Shown here in pieces: positions 47,919 through 56,518 of a stretch of 64,000 bases of DNA. Source of the DNA: Chelativorans sp. ZYF759 (GTDB taxonomy: Bacteria > Pseudomonadota > Alphaproteobacteria > Rhizobiales > Rhizobiaceae). The notes beneath the pieces are model-generated. The model was not told the origin of the DNA, searched no databases, and saw only the letters and a list, made by a program, of their open reading frames with translations. The DNA lies in NCBI RefSeq assembly GCF_012911015.1, contig NZ_WVVV01000001.1, positions 248,001 to 312,000 of the forward strand, read 5' to 3'. The position numbers and the translations under genes are program-made. Every line of letters starts with the position of its first letter. The first letter of the stretch is position 1.

Positions 47919-48004
47919 AGATCGCGGTGGCGGCCGCCAAGGACACGGCAAGCCCCTGATCCTCGAAGGCAGCAGCCCCCGGCATCGGCCAGCAATCGTG
48001 AGAT

Positions 48005-49507
48005 CTACTGTGGCTGTTTCCTGAAGAGCTTGATTCTCGGCAGGAAGGCGCTCGCCAGAAACACCATGCAGACCACGAGAAAGACGGCGCTGATCGGCCG
48101 CTCGAAGAAGACCAGCGGGTTGCCCTGCGACAGGAGCAAGGCGCGCCGGAAATGCTCCTCCAGCAACGGCCCCAGGATGAAGCCCAGCAGCAGCGGGGCG
48201 GCCGGATAGTGAAACTTGCGCATCAGGAACCCGACTACCCCGAAGATCAGCACGATGTAGATGTCGAAGACATTGTTGTTGGAGCTGTAGACGCCGATGC
48301 AGATCAAGAGCAGCACCGCGGGATAGAGCAGGTGATAGGGAATCTGAAGAAGCCTGACCCACAATCCGATCAGCGGGATGTTGAGGAACAGGAGCATCAC
48401 ATTGCCGACCCAGAAGCTGATGATCAGGCCCCAGAACAGATCGGGCTGGCTGGTGATCAGATTGGGGCCGGGCGTGATGCCGTGGATCAGCATGGCGCCC
48501 AGGAGGAGTGCCACGACGGCGTCGCCCGGTATGCCGAGGCTGAGGGTGGGAATGAAGGCGGCCTGTACGGCGGCATTGTTGGCGGCTTCCGGCGCCGATA
48601 TGCCCTCGATCGCACCCTTGCCGAAACGCGAAGGATCGCGCGCGAGCTTCTTCTCGAGCGCATAGGCCATGAAGGCGGCGATGCCCGGGCCCGTCCCAGG
48701 CAGGGCGCCGACGAACGAGCCGACGACCGACCCACGCGCCGTCGGCATCGCGAGCTGGCGCCATTGCGCCCTGGTCGGCAGCATCGACTTGAGGTTGATC
48801 CGGCCGACATCGACAGCCTTGCCGACGGGCTTGCCGATATTCGACAGGATCTCGGCGACACCGAACAGCCCCATCGCAACGGCAACGAGGCTCAGCCCAT
48901 CGGCCAGCTCGAAGAAGCCGAAAGTGTAGCGAAACATTCCGGTGTTGACATCCGTGCCCACTAGGCCGAGCGCGAGACCGACTATGACCATCGCCAGCCC
49001 CTTCACGGGCGAGCCCAGCGAAAGCGTCGATGCCGCGATGAGGCCGAGCAGCATCACCGAGAAATACTCCGCGGCGCTGAAGCGCAGCGCGAACTGGGCG
49101 ATGACCGGCGCAAAGCCCATGACGAGCAGAATGGCGAATGATGCCCCCACGAAGGAATTGATCGCCGTGATGAACAGCGCGAGTTGCGCCTGTCCTTGCT
49201 GCGCCATCGGATAGCCGTCGAGGCAGGTCACGGCGGCCGTTGCCGAACCTGGCAGATTGAGCAGGATGGAGGCGGTCGAGCCGCCATACTGGGTGCCGTA
49301 GAATATGCCGGCCAGCATGATGAGGGCGACGGTGGGATCGAGATAATAGGTCAGCGGCAGGGCCAGCGATATCGCTGCGAGGGGCCCCAGCCCCGGCAGC
49401 ACGCCGATCAACGTTCCGACGGAAACGCCGATGAAACAGAACAGCAGAGCGTCGGGGCTGAAAGCCCGGTCGACGCCGAGTGCGAGATTGGCGAGGAAGT
49501 CGGTCAC
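48005..49507 (-). CDS. tctA: Tripartite tricarboxylate transporter large permease TctA
   Basis: The product is 500 residues of TctA type with about 11-12 membrane helices. Conserved family stretches are GTLIGVLPGLGPLAAISLAL, YGTQYGGSTASILLNLPGS, VGSFVGALPGTGPGIAAFMA, ISAPEAANNAAVQAAFIPTL and LGIPGDAVVALLLGAMLIHG, the duplicated glycine/proline-rich loops thought to form the transport site. It overlaps tctB by 4 bases (ATGA). It is last in a dadA-like/tctC/tctB/tctA unit. TTT systems import diverse carboxylates in proteobacteria; citrate should not be assumed. Confidence 0.95.
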   Translation of the reverse strand: MTDFLANLALGVDRAFSPDALLFCFIGVSVGTLIGVLPGLGPLAAISLALPLTYYLDPTVALIMLAGIFYGTQYGGSTASILLNLPGSATAAVTCLDGYPMAQQGQAQLALFITAINSFVGASFAILLVMGFAPVIAQFALRFSAAEYFSVMLLGLIAASTLSLGSPVKGLAMVIVGLALGLVGTDVNTGMFRYTFGFFELADGLSLVAVAMGLFGVAEILSNIGKPVGKAVDVGRINLKSMLPTRAQWRQLAMPTARGSVVGSFVGALPGTGPGIAAFMAYALEKKLARDPSRFGKGAIEGISAPEAANNAAVQAAFIPTLSLGIPGDAVVALLLGAMLIHGITPGPNLITSQPDLFWGLIISFWVGNVMLLFLNIPLIGLWVRLLQIPYHLLYPAVLLLICIGVYSSNNNVFDIYIVLIFGVVGFLMRKFHYPAAPLLLGFILGPLLEEHFRRALLLSQGNPLVFFERPISAVFLVVCMVFLASAFLPRIKLFRKQPQ

Positions 49508-49983
49508 CGGATGGCCCCAAAGGCTGCAAGAGGCAGGTTGAAGCCCCAGATGAAGATCGCCACGCCGGCCGCCGACATGGCAATGGCCAGCGCAAAAAGT
49601 GACAGCCAGCGGATGCGGGCCTCGCCCAGCCCGCTCAGCATGATCAGGACGATGGTTGCGGGAATGAAGCCTGCCCGCTCGACGAGAAGGGCAAAGGCGA
49701 TCATGCCGATCGATACCGCGCCAACGGCGATCACCTGCCGAAGGCCCGGCACTTCGTCGGTGTCCTCAGCTTCTTCCGCCTTGCGCCTCCCCAGGCGTGC
49801 CTCGACCATGATGGCGACGCCCAGAAATACGATCAGGCAGCCGAGGGCCAGCGGAACGAGGCCGGATCCCGGCCGCAGAAGCGTGCCCTGGGGATAGCCC
49901 GCGGCGATCATCGCGACCATGGCCCCGAAGACCATGAGCACCGCCGCGGCAAGAAACTCGAGCTGGAGCTTTTTCGACATCAT
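49504..49983 (-). CDS. tctB: Tripartite tricarboxylate transporter small permease TctB
   Basis: The product is 159 residues with four hydrophobic segments (about 8-28, 38-58, 80-100, 105-150), the usual TctB size and layout. It begins MMSKKLQLEFLAAAVLMVFG and includes YPQGTLLRPGSGLVPLALG, where the proline/glycine loop is typical. A charged cytoplasmic linker (RLGRRKAEEAEDTDEVPG) separates the two halves. It lies 75 bp after tctC, past a hairpin, and overlaps tctA by 4 bases. Confidence 0.9.
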   Translation of the reverse strand: MMSKKLQLEFLAAAVLMVFGAMVAMIAAGYPQGTLLRPGSGLVPLALGCLIVFLGVAIMVEARLGRRKAEEAEDTDEVPGLRQVIAVGAVSIGMIAFALLVERAGFIPATIVLIMLSGLGEARIRWLSLFALAIAMSAAGVAIFIWGFNLPLAAFGAIR

Positions 49984-50013
49984 GCTGCCACCGGGTACGC
50001 GGCCCTCGGACCC

Positions 50014-50044
50014 TGGGGCGCGGTTCGAGCCGGACCACGCCCCA
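50014..50044 (-). other. Stem-loop between tctC and tctB
   Basis: On the transcribed minus strand, TGGGGCGTGGT and ACCGCGCCCCA pair over 11 positions (one G-U) around a 9-base loop. It lies between the binding-protein gene and the permease genes and lacks a T-run, like three other hairpins in this window. Confidence 0.65.
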
Positions 50045-50058
50045 TGATGGTTCAGCGA

Positions 50059-51048
50059 CTACTCTACGACGATGCCAGCGGCGTCAACGACGCCGGACCA
50101 CATCTCGATCTGATCCACCACGAAGGCCTGCGAATCCGACGGGGAGCGGCCCTCCACCAGGAAGCCGCGATCCTCGAAGAATGCCTGCATCTCCTCGGCT
50201 TCCATGGCCGTCGAGATTTCCGCGTACAGTCGATCCAGGATTTCCTGTGGCGTGCCGGTCGGTGCGAACACCCCCTGCCAGGACACGGCCTCGAACCCGT
50301 CAAGCCCGCTTTCGGCGATGGTGGGGACGTCGGGCAGCATGAAGTGACGCTCCAGCGACGTGACCGCGATCGGACGCAGCGCGCCGCTCTCGAAATGCTC
50401 GGAAAGAACGAGAATATCACCGAACATCGCGACGAGGTTGCCGCCCAGCAGATCCTGCAGGGCCGCCGCGCTGCCCTGATAGGGAATGTGCAGGAGCGAT
50501 GTCCCCGATTCCAGCGCGAACATCTCGCCTGTCATGTGCATTGAGGTGCCGACGCCCGGAGAACCATGCGTGAAGGCGCCGGGATTGGCCTCGGCAAAGG
50601 CAACGACGTCCTCCACCGTCTCCAGATCGCTGTCGGCGTTGACGGCGAGGACCAGAGGCGAACTGACCACGATACTGACGGGCGCGAAATCGGTGGCCGC
50701 GTCGTAGGGGAGATCGTCGCGCAGAATGCCGCTGATGGCGTTCGAACCCGTCACGCCCATCAGGAGGGTGTAGCCGTCGGGCGTCGATTGCGCGACATAG
50801 TTGGCGCCAACGGTCCCGCCCGCGCCGCCGCGGTTTTCAACCACCACCGGCTGTCCCAGGGGCCCGGAGATCTTGTCGGCGATCTGGCGGGCGAGCAGAT
50901 CCGTCGAGCCGCCCGGCGGGAACGGGACGACGATCGTCACGGGCTTGTCGGGGTAGTCCTGCGCAATGGCCACGCCTGTCGCCATGCCCGCGACGGATAC
51001 GGCCGCGGCCAGCGTCGCGACGGTCAGAAACTTGCTGAATTTTCCCAT
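50059..51048 (-). CDS. tctC: TTT-family solute-binding protein TctC (Bug family)
   Basis: This 329-residue periplasmic Bug/TctC receptor starts MGKFSKFLTVATLAAAV at 51048, after GGAG at eight bases, with a signal peptide ending near VAIA/QD. Typical motifs are DYPDKPVTIVVPFPPGGSTD, VVENRGGAGGTVGANYVAQS, HGSPGVGTSMHM and LLHIPYQGSAAALQDLLGG, the loops that hold ligand carboxylates through waters. Bug proteins bind many small carboxylates, including amino acids. Its operon partner, a D-amino-acid-dehydrogenase-like enzyme 91 bp upstream, suggests an amino-acid-like ligand (inference). Confidence 0.93.
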   Translation of the reverse strand: MGKFSKFLTVATLAAAVSVAGMATGVAIAQDYPDKPVTIVVPFPPGGSTDLLARQIADKISGPLGQPVVVENRGGAGGTVGANYVAQSTPDGYTLLMGVTGSNAISGILRDDLPYDAATDFAPVSIVVSSPLVLAVNADSDLETVEDVVAFAEANPGAFTHGSPGVGTSMHMTGEMFALESGTSLLHIPYQGSAAALQDLLGGNLVAMFGDILVLSEHFESGALRPIAVTSLERHFMLPDVPTIAESGLDGFEAVSWQGVFAPTGTPQEILDRLYAEISTAMEAEEMQAFFEDRGFLVEGRSPSDSQAFVVDQIEMWSGVVDAAGIVVE

Positions 51049-51139
51049 TGGTTTCACTCCTTTTTTTGTTCCCGTTGTCGAAGATTATGCGAATTGCGAG
51101 ATATCTTCCTGCTCGACTCCTTTCGGCGCTCGTTCCTCG

Positions 51140-52384
51140 CTACATCGTGGCGAAACGGTCGGGCCGAAAGGGCGACAGGTCCACCTCGGTCGCCCTGCCG
51201 GCGACCAGATTGGCCAGCTCGCGACCGGTCGCCGCGCCCGCGCACATGCCGACATGACCGTGCCCGAAACCCATCCACGCATTGTCGGCCTTGGCCGCAC
51301 GCCCGATCACGGGCATGCTGTCGGGCAGACACGGCCTGTGGCCCATCCAGTGGGAATGGTCGCGGCCGTCGAGGCCGGGGAATATCCTCTTGCCCTGGGA
51401 AAGCAGCGCATCGGCGCGGCGGTAATTCGGCGGCGCGTCGAGACCGGCGAACTCCACCGTGCCCGCCAGTCGAAGTCCCATGGCCATCGGATTGATCATG
51501 ATGTTGGTCTCGACCGCCATCACGGTGCGCGACAGCTGGACCCCGGGCGTCGGCAGCGTGACATGGTACCCGCGCTGACTCTCCAGAGGCACCTTGTTGC
51601 CCAGCTGGCGCGCCAGCTTCGCCGACCAGGCACCGGCCGCCAGGATGACGGCATCGACTTCGATCTCCTCGCCATTCTCCAGCCGCACGTTCCGCACGGC
51701 GCCATCGACAAGATCGAAATCCACTACCTTTTCCTGCAGATGTGTGGCGCCGTCCCGCAGCGCCTGCGCGTGGATGGATTTGACGAGCGCGGACGGATCC
51801 AGCGTCGAGCCATTGTCGGGTGCGAACTGGCCGAAACGGAACTGTCCCTTCAGGTCGGGCTCGAGTTCGGCAAGCTCGTCGGGGCCGATGTCGCGCATGT
51901 CGACGCCGAGGCTGCGGCGCAGATCCGTTCCGTATTGCCACTGGCTTGCCGCCTCGCGCGACGAATAGACATACAGGCATCCGGTGCGGCGAATAAGCCC
52001 CATGCCGCCCGAACGCTGCAGGAGCGGCTCGTAGCAATCGAAGACGGGCGCCAGCAGGCCGCGCATGGCGGCCGCGATCCGTTCCACCTCCGCCCGCCTC
52101 ATATGGCGCAGGAAGCGCAGCAGCCAGGGCAGCGACTGGAAGAGGTAGTGGCCGCGGACGACGAGCGGGCCGTCGGGATCGAGCAGCCAGCGCGGCACCT
52201 TCTTCCACATGCCCGGCATGCCCACCGGCAGGCAGGCGCTCGGCGACAGTGATCCGGCATTGCCGAAGGAACAGGCCTCCCCGGCTTCCAGGGGGTCGAT
52301 AAAGACGATCTCGTGTCCGTCTCGTTGCAGCCATGCGGCACTGCAGGTGCCGACCACTCCGGTTCCGATGACTGCTACCCGCAA
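51140..52384 (-). CDS. D-amino-acid dehydrogenase-like FAD oxidoreductase
   Basis: The product is 414 residues from a TTG at 52384 (GGGGAG nine bases upstream), giving an N-terminus RVAVIGTGVVGTCSAAWLQR that fits the DadA family; an ATG at 52420 adds 12 unconserved residues. It shows the Rossmann GxGxxG, the FGNAGSLSPSACLP segment typical of DadA-like proteins, VDAVILAAGAWSAKLARQLG, GTVEFAGLDAPPNYRR and the C-terminal FAD motif WMGFGHGHVGMCAGAATGRE. DadA enzymes oxidatively deaminate D-amino acids at the inner membrane; related enzymes act on hydroxyproline epimers or sarcosine. It heads the TTT operon and is divergent from a LysR gene. Confidence 0.87.
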   Translation of the reverse strand: MRVAVIGTGVVGTCSAAWLQRDGHEIVFIDPLEAGEACSFGNAGSLSPSACLPVGMPGMWKKVPRWLLDPDGPLVVRGHYLFQSLPWLLRFLRHMRRAEVERIAAAMRGLLAPVFDCYEPLLQRSGGMGLIRRTGCLYVYSSREAASQWQYGTDLRRSLGVDMRDIGPDELAELEPDLKGQFRFGQFAPDNGSTLDPSALVKSIHAQALRDGATHLQEKVVDFDLVDGAVRNVRLENGEEIEVDAVILAAGAWSAKLARQLGNKVPLESQRGYHVTLPTPGVQLSRTVMAVETNIMINPMAMGLRLAGTVEFAGLDAPPNYRRADALLSQGKRIFPGLDGRDHSHWMGHRPCLPDSMPVIGRAAKADNAWMGFGHGHVGMCAGAATGRELANLVAGRATEVDLSPFRPDRFATM

Positions 52385-52457
52385 ACTAACTGGCTCCCCT
52401 GCCCCGCTGCAGGGTGGCATTCTGCGAGCAGTTCCCGCATCATACCAACGAATTATT

Positions 52458-52477
52458 TTACCTCTAATATAAGGTTA
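52458..52477. promoter_or_regulatory. Candidate LysR binding repeat
   Basis: TTACCT and AGGTTA form an imperfect inverted repeat separated by 8 A/T-rich bases, just upstream of the LysR gene and about 75 bp from the divergent dehydrogenase gene. It also overlaps the Shine-Dalgarno region (AAGG) of the LysR gene, so it could autoregulate. The assignment rests on position and symmetry alone. Confidence 0.3.
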
Positions 52478-52481
52478 TCTG

Positions 52482-53417
52482 ATGAACCTTACCCTTCGGC
52501 AGCTTCGGGCCTTCCACGAGGTCGCCCAGACCCGCAGCTTCACCGCCGCCGCCCGCCGGATGAACCTCACCCAATCCGCCGTCAGCATGCTGGTGCGCCA
52601 GTTGGAGAAGGAGCTGGGCATGGTGCTGTTCAACCGCTACCAGCGCGCTGCCCAGCTGACGGAGATCGGGGAGCACATGCTCCCCGTCACCGAACGCATC
52701 ATGGATGACCTGCGCCAGATCGAGGAAGGCGCGACCAGCCTTCGCATGCTCAGCCGGGGCAAGCTTCAACTCGCGGTACCGCAGATGCTGGCCTGCTCAT
52801 GGCTGCCCCCGCTCGTCGTGCGCTATCGCGAACTGCACCGGGATGTCGTGCTCAACGTGACCGATACCACCGGCGATCGTATCGTCACGGCGGTGCTTCA
52901 GAACGAAGCGGAATTGGGCATCGGGCCGATGCGGCCGACACCGCCAGGGGTCCACGCCGAAAAACTCTGGGACGAGCCGATTCAGATCGTGTGTGCGGCC
53001 GGCTCAAAGCTTGCCGGCAATGCGCGATTGAAATGGTCGGCACTGCGCGGGGAGAACTGGATTCAGTATTCCGATGATTTCAGCCTGCATCTCGAGCGCA
53101 CCGCATGGGCGGAATATGCAAACAGCCTGCCGCGCAAGACCCATGTACGCTATCTCAGCACCGCCCTGGCGCTGGTGGGCAAGGGCATCGGCGTCACGGC
53201 GGCGCCGCGTTACGCGCGGCATTTCGCGGTCCAGTTCGGCGTGGCCTTCGTGGAAGCACACGAACCGTCCCTTTCCCGCGCCTTCTACCTCTACACAAGG
53301 CGCGGACAGAAACTGTCCCCTGCGGCCAGCGCTTTTCGCGAGATGCTCAATCGGCCCGATGACGAGGATGCGGCGGTCGGGATGACCGGCGCACGCGACA
53401 TCCAGCAACGCGCCTGA
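52482..53417 (+). CDS. LysR-family regulator of the dadA-like/tctCBA operon
   Basis: The product is 311 residues. The N-terminal helix-turn-helix (LTLRQLRAFHEVAQTRSFTA, then NLTQSAVSMLVRQLEKELGM) is followed by the LysR substrate-binding domain (QLAVPQMLACSWLPPLV, then VLNVTDTTGDRIVTAV). The ATG at 52482 has AAGG eight bases upstream. It is divergent from the D-amino-acid-dehydrogenase-like gene across about 100 bp, so it is probably the pathway regulator, with an amino acid or its imported form as inducer. It ends 13 bp from convergent uxaC. Confidence 0.9.
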   Translation: MNLTLRQLRAFHEVAQTRSFTAAARRMNLTQSAVSMLVRQLEKELGMVLFNRYQRAAQLTEIGEHMLPVTERIMDDLRQIEEGATSLRMLSRGKLQLAVPQMLACSWLPPLVVRYRELHRDVVLNVTDTTGDRIVTAVLQNEAELGIGPMRPTPPGVHAEKLWDEPIQIVCAAGSKLAGNARLKWSALRGENWIQYSDDFSLHLERTAWAEYANSLPRKTHVRYLSTALALVGKGIGVTAAPRYARHFAVQFGVAFVEAHEPSLSRAFYLYTRRGQKLSPAASAFREMLNRPDDEDAAVGMTGARDIQQRA

Positions 53418-53430
53418 CGGTCGGCGAAAC

Positions 53431-54843
53431 TCAAGCCTTGTCGAGGAACCACCTTCTCGCGTTTGCGTAGCAGATGTCGGTGACGAGGGTGTCGAGCGCG
53501 GCTTCGTCGTCAGGCATGTGTCCCTCCTCCACCCAGCGGCCCACCATCCCGCACAGAAGCCGGCGGAAATATTCGTGGCGCGGGAAGGAGAGGAAGGATC
53601 GGCTGTCCGTCAGCATGCCGGTGAAGGTGGAGATCAGCCCCATCTGGGCGAGCTGGGTCATCTGGTCTCGCATGCCGTCGAGCTGGTCGTTGAACCACCA
53701 GGCCGTGCCGGCCTGCACCTTGCCCGGTACCGAGCCGTCCTGGAAGTTGCCGGCTGTGGTCACGAGAACCGCGTTCTTGGTCGGATCCAGGGTGTAGAGG
53801 ATGGTGCTCGGCAGCGCGTCGTCGCGGTCCATCCGGTCGAGCAGCGCGTTGAGCGCCTCGGCGATCGGCCGGTCGCGCATGGAATCGCCGCCCGAGTCGG
53901 CGCCGACGGCTTCCCTGAGCCGCGTGCGCGTGCTGCGCAAGGGGCCGATATGCAGCTGCATGACGAGATCGCGCCGCGCATAGGCCGCGCCCAGTTCCGT
54001 CATCAGCGCGAAGCGGAAGGCCGCCGCATCGCCTTGCGTAGGCTGCTTGCCCTGGCGTGCTTCGCGCAGGATGCGGTCGAGATCCGGCAGGCCGTCGCCA
54101 TCGGGCACATCCAGCGTGTTGATGCCGTGATCGGAAGCGCGGCAGCCATGAGCGACGAAATGGTCGAGGCGTTTGCCAAGCGCACCGACAAGGTCGTCGA
54201 AACCATCGATCGACACCCCGGCGGCCTCGGCCAGCGCATCGACATAGCCCGCGAAGCCCGCCTGTTCGAGCGCCAGCGCCCGGTCGGGGCGGAAGGTCGG
54301 CACCATGCGGATCGATGAACGGGTCCCGGCAAAGGCGGCATGATGCTCGAGCGTGTCGAGCGGATCGTCGGTGGTGCCGACGAGTTCCACCTTCATGCGT
54401 TCCAAGAGGCCGCGGGCGCCGAACTCCGGCTGGGCCAGGCGCTCGCCGGCGGCATCCCAGCAGCGCTCGGCCGTCGCGGACGACAGCACCGTGCCCTCGA
54501 GCCCGAAATAGCGCCACAGTTCGAGGTGGCTCCAATGATGGACCGGATTGCCAACAAGCCGCGGCATGATCGCCGCATAGGCATCGTATTTTTCGCGGAA
54601 GGAGGCAGCACCGGTGACGTGGCTCTCCGGCACGCCCGCCCAGCGCATCAGCCGCCATTTGTAGTGATCGTGGGCAAGCCACGCCTCGCCCAGATTGGTC
54701 CACTGGTGGTTGCCGGCGATCTCGGCGGGCGGCAGGTGGTTGTGGAAGTCGACGATCGGCAGCGGCTGGGCGATCTCGTGGAAGAGCCGCCGCGCGGTCT
54801 TGGTATCGAGAAGGAAGTCGGTTCCGAGAAAGCGGCTCATCAT
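53431..54843 (-). CDS. uxaC: Glucuronate isomerase UxaC
   Basis: UxaC isomerises D-glucuronate to D-fructuronate (and galacturonate to tagaturonate). The 470 residues carry IVDFHNHLPPAEIAGNHQWT with the metal-binding histidines, VELVGTTDDPLDTLEHH, VPTFRPDRAL, MQLHIGPLRSTRTRLRE, ILYTLDPTKNAVLVTTAGNF and QAGTAWWFNDQLDGMRDQM, all typical of the family. Its ATG overlaps the uxuB stop (ATGA). It supplies fructuronate to UxuB; UxuA then acts on mannonate. The gene is second and last in the uxuB-uxaC unit. Confidence 0.97.
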   Translation of the reverse strand: MMSRFLGTDFLLDTKTARRLFHEIAQPLPIVDFHNHLPPAEIAGNHQWTNLGEAWLAHDHYKWRLMRWAGVPESHVTGAASFREKYDAYAAIMPRLVGNPVHHWSHLELWRYFGLEGTVLSSATAERCWDAAGERLAQPEFGARGLLERMKVELVGTTDDPLDTLEHHAAFAGTRSSIRMVPTFRPDRALALEQAGFAGYVDALAEAAGVSIDGFDDLVGALGKRLDHFVAHGCRASDHGINTLDVPDGDGLPDLDRILREARQGKQPTQGDAAAFRFALMTELGAAYARRDLVMQLHIGPLRSTRTRLREAVGADSGGDSMRDRPIAEALNALLDRMDRDDALPSTILYTLDPTKNAVLVTTAGNFQDGSVPGKVQAGTAWWFNDQLDGMRDQMTQLAQMGLISTFTGMLTDSRSFLSFPRHEYFRRLLCGMVGRWVEEGHMPDDEAALDTLVTDICYANARRWFLDKA

Positions 54844-56288
54844 GCTGTATCCTCGCTCAGGGTCCGCGCGACCGCCGCGCGTGCGCCATGCGCACGGATG
54901 GCCTCGTAGGCCGCTTCAATGCCGGCACGGAATTCCGGCCGCGATGCCAGGGATTGGGGGAAGACCTCGCGCAGGTCGAGCATGGCCTCCACACGGGCCT
55001 GGCCTTCGGTGCCTGCCGCGATGGCGCGCAGCCGGTCGGCCAGTGGATCGTTGATCGGCAGCTCGTTGCCGGCCTCGTCCACCCCGTCGATCCAGCGCAT
55101 CCAGCCGGCCAGCACCAGCGCGGAAAACGGCCAGGGACTGCCTCTGTCGAGATGCCAGGCGATCGATGTCACGAAACGCTGCGGCAGCTTCTGGCTGGTG
55201 TCGCTGGCGATCTGTGCCGTGCGGTGCTTGAGCTGCGAATTGGAGAAGCGGGCGAGCAGCTGGCGGGCATAGCCCGGGATGTCGGCGCCGGGGAGCGGCG
55301 GCAAGGTGGGCGCGGCCTCTTCCAGCATCAGCCGCTCGACGGCCTTGGCAAAGACGGCATCGCCCATGCAGGCGTCGATGGTCGCGTGGCCCGACACGCC
55401 GCCGAGCAGCGCGAGGAAAGAGTGGCTGCCGTTCAGCATGCGCAGCTTCATGGCCTCCCAGGGCTGGATCTCGTCAGTCCACTGCGCGCCACCGAGTTCG
55501 AGCGGCGGGCGGGCGGCGGCAAAACGATCCTCGATCACCCATTGCAGGAAGGGTTCGCAGACGATTCCGTTGTCGTCCCGGCGGCCGAGACGCGCGGCCA
55601 GGCGCTCGTGATCGGCCTCGGTCATGGCGGGCACGATCCGGTCCACCATGGATGAGGGGAAGCCGATATTCGCCTCGATCCAGTCCGCCAGGTCGGGATC
55701 GCGCAGACGCGCGAAATCCGTCACGGCGGCGCGCGTCAGATGCCCGTTCTCCATCAGATTGTCACAGGAAAGAACCGTCAGTGCGCCATGTCCCGCCTTC
55801 TTGCGGCGGGCCAGACCTTCGACGAGCACGCCGATGGCGCTGCGCGGCTCGCCGGGATTGGCAAGATCGGCCTTGATCGCGGCGTCTTCACGATTCAGCC
55901 CGCCATCCTTAAGGCTGTAGCCCTTCTCGGTGATCGTCAGGGTGACGAGGTCGAGTTCGGGACGTGCGATATGGTCGGGAATGGCGCCGATCCCGTCGCG
56001 GGCCGGATGCAGCGTCCCAAGCACCGGTCCGACAGCATGGAGCTCGACACCCGAATCGTCGGTCTCCGCGACATGGTAGAGGCAGTCCGCCTCCTCCAGC
56101 GCGTCAAGCGCGGAGCGTCCCGAATTCAACCTCGCGACGGTCACGCCCCAGTCGCGCTCGCCATCGGGCAGCGCCGCCAGGGTCCTGTGAAGGACCATCA
56201 GAATATGGGCACGCGCGAAAGCGCCGAACCCGATATGGAGCCAGCGCGGGCGCAGCCGGCTGCGGTCATAGGCAGGAATTTGGGTCAA
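54840..56288 (-). CDS. uxuB: Fructuronate reductase UxuB (mannitol dehydrogenase family)
   Basis: UxuB reduces D-fructuronate to D-mannonate with NADH. The 482-residue product has an N-terminal Rossmann-like domain (WLHIGFGAFARAHILMVLHR), TLTITEKGYSLKDGG, VLSCDNLMENGHLTRAAV and the family catalytic motif MKLRMLNGSHSFLA (Lys, Asn, His). Tagaturonate or mannitol as substrate cannot be excluded on family alone, but the overlapping uxaC and the uxuA upstream in the window favour fructuronate. The chosen start is a TTG at 56288 with a poor ribosome-binding site, so the exact N-terminus is uncertain. A UxuR-like palindrome lies about 170 bp upstream. Confidence 0.92.
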   Translation of the reverse strand: MTQIPAYDRSRLRPRWLHIGFGAFARAHILMVLHRTLAALPDGERDWGVTVARLNSGRSALDALEEADCLYHVAETDDSGVELHAVGPVLGTLHPARDGIGAIPDHIARPELDLVTLTITEKGYSLKDGGLNREDAAIKADLANPGEPRSAIGVLVEGLARRKKAGHGALTVLSCDNLMENGHLTRAAVTDFARLRDPDLADWIEANIGFPSSMVDRIVPAMTEADHERLAARLGRRDDNGIVCEPFLQWVIEDRFAAARPPLELGGAQWTDEIQPWEAMKLRMLNGSHSFLALLGGVSGHATIDACMGDAVFAKAVERLMLEEAAPTLPPLPGADIPGYARQLLARFSNSQLKHRTAQIASDTSQKLPQRFVTSIAWHLDRGSPWPFSALVLAGWMRWIDGVDEAGNELPINDPLADRLRAIAAGTEGQARVEAMLDLREVFPQSLASRPEFRAGIEAAYEAIRAHGARAAVARTLSEDTA

Positions 56289-56454
56289 CAGGCAGGTCCC
56301 ATGTGGAAAGTCGTCGCCAGATGGAGGCCGGGCTCGTCCTGCATCTGGCGGCGTCCAACGGCCGCAGACAGCAGAAAGCCCAGCCTTTCGAAAGCGCTTC
56401 TATGCCGGTCTTGGCGTACGGCATGCAAGAGCGGCTGGCCGATCTGGTCAAAAA

Positions 56455-56469
56455 TTCCGGTCGACCGAA
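56455..56469. promoter_or_regulatory. Second UxuR-like operator, upstream of uxuB
   Basis: TTCCGGTCGACCGAA is nearly palindromic with a GGTCGACC core, sharing the GGTNNACC centre with the site at 33572-33583. A -35-like TTGACC (56451-56446) follows on the minus strand, with a weak -10 (TTGCAT, 56428-56423). The rest of the 230-bp gap between uxuB and the PLP lyase gene shows nothing else recognisable. Confidence 0.4.
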
Positions 56470-56518
56470 CGACATTGGGAAGGTCGTCGAGGAGCGTTCG
56501 CTGGCCTTGCGGAGCCTG

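Noticed and set aside
56266-56475. 69-codon open frame in the gap upstream of uxuB
   Set aside because: It overlaps the uxuB start, has no convincing ribosome-binding site or family resemblance, and covers the likely promoter region.
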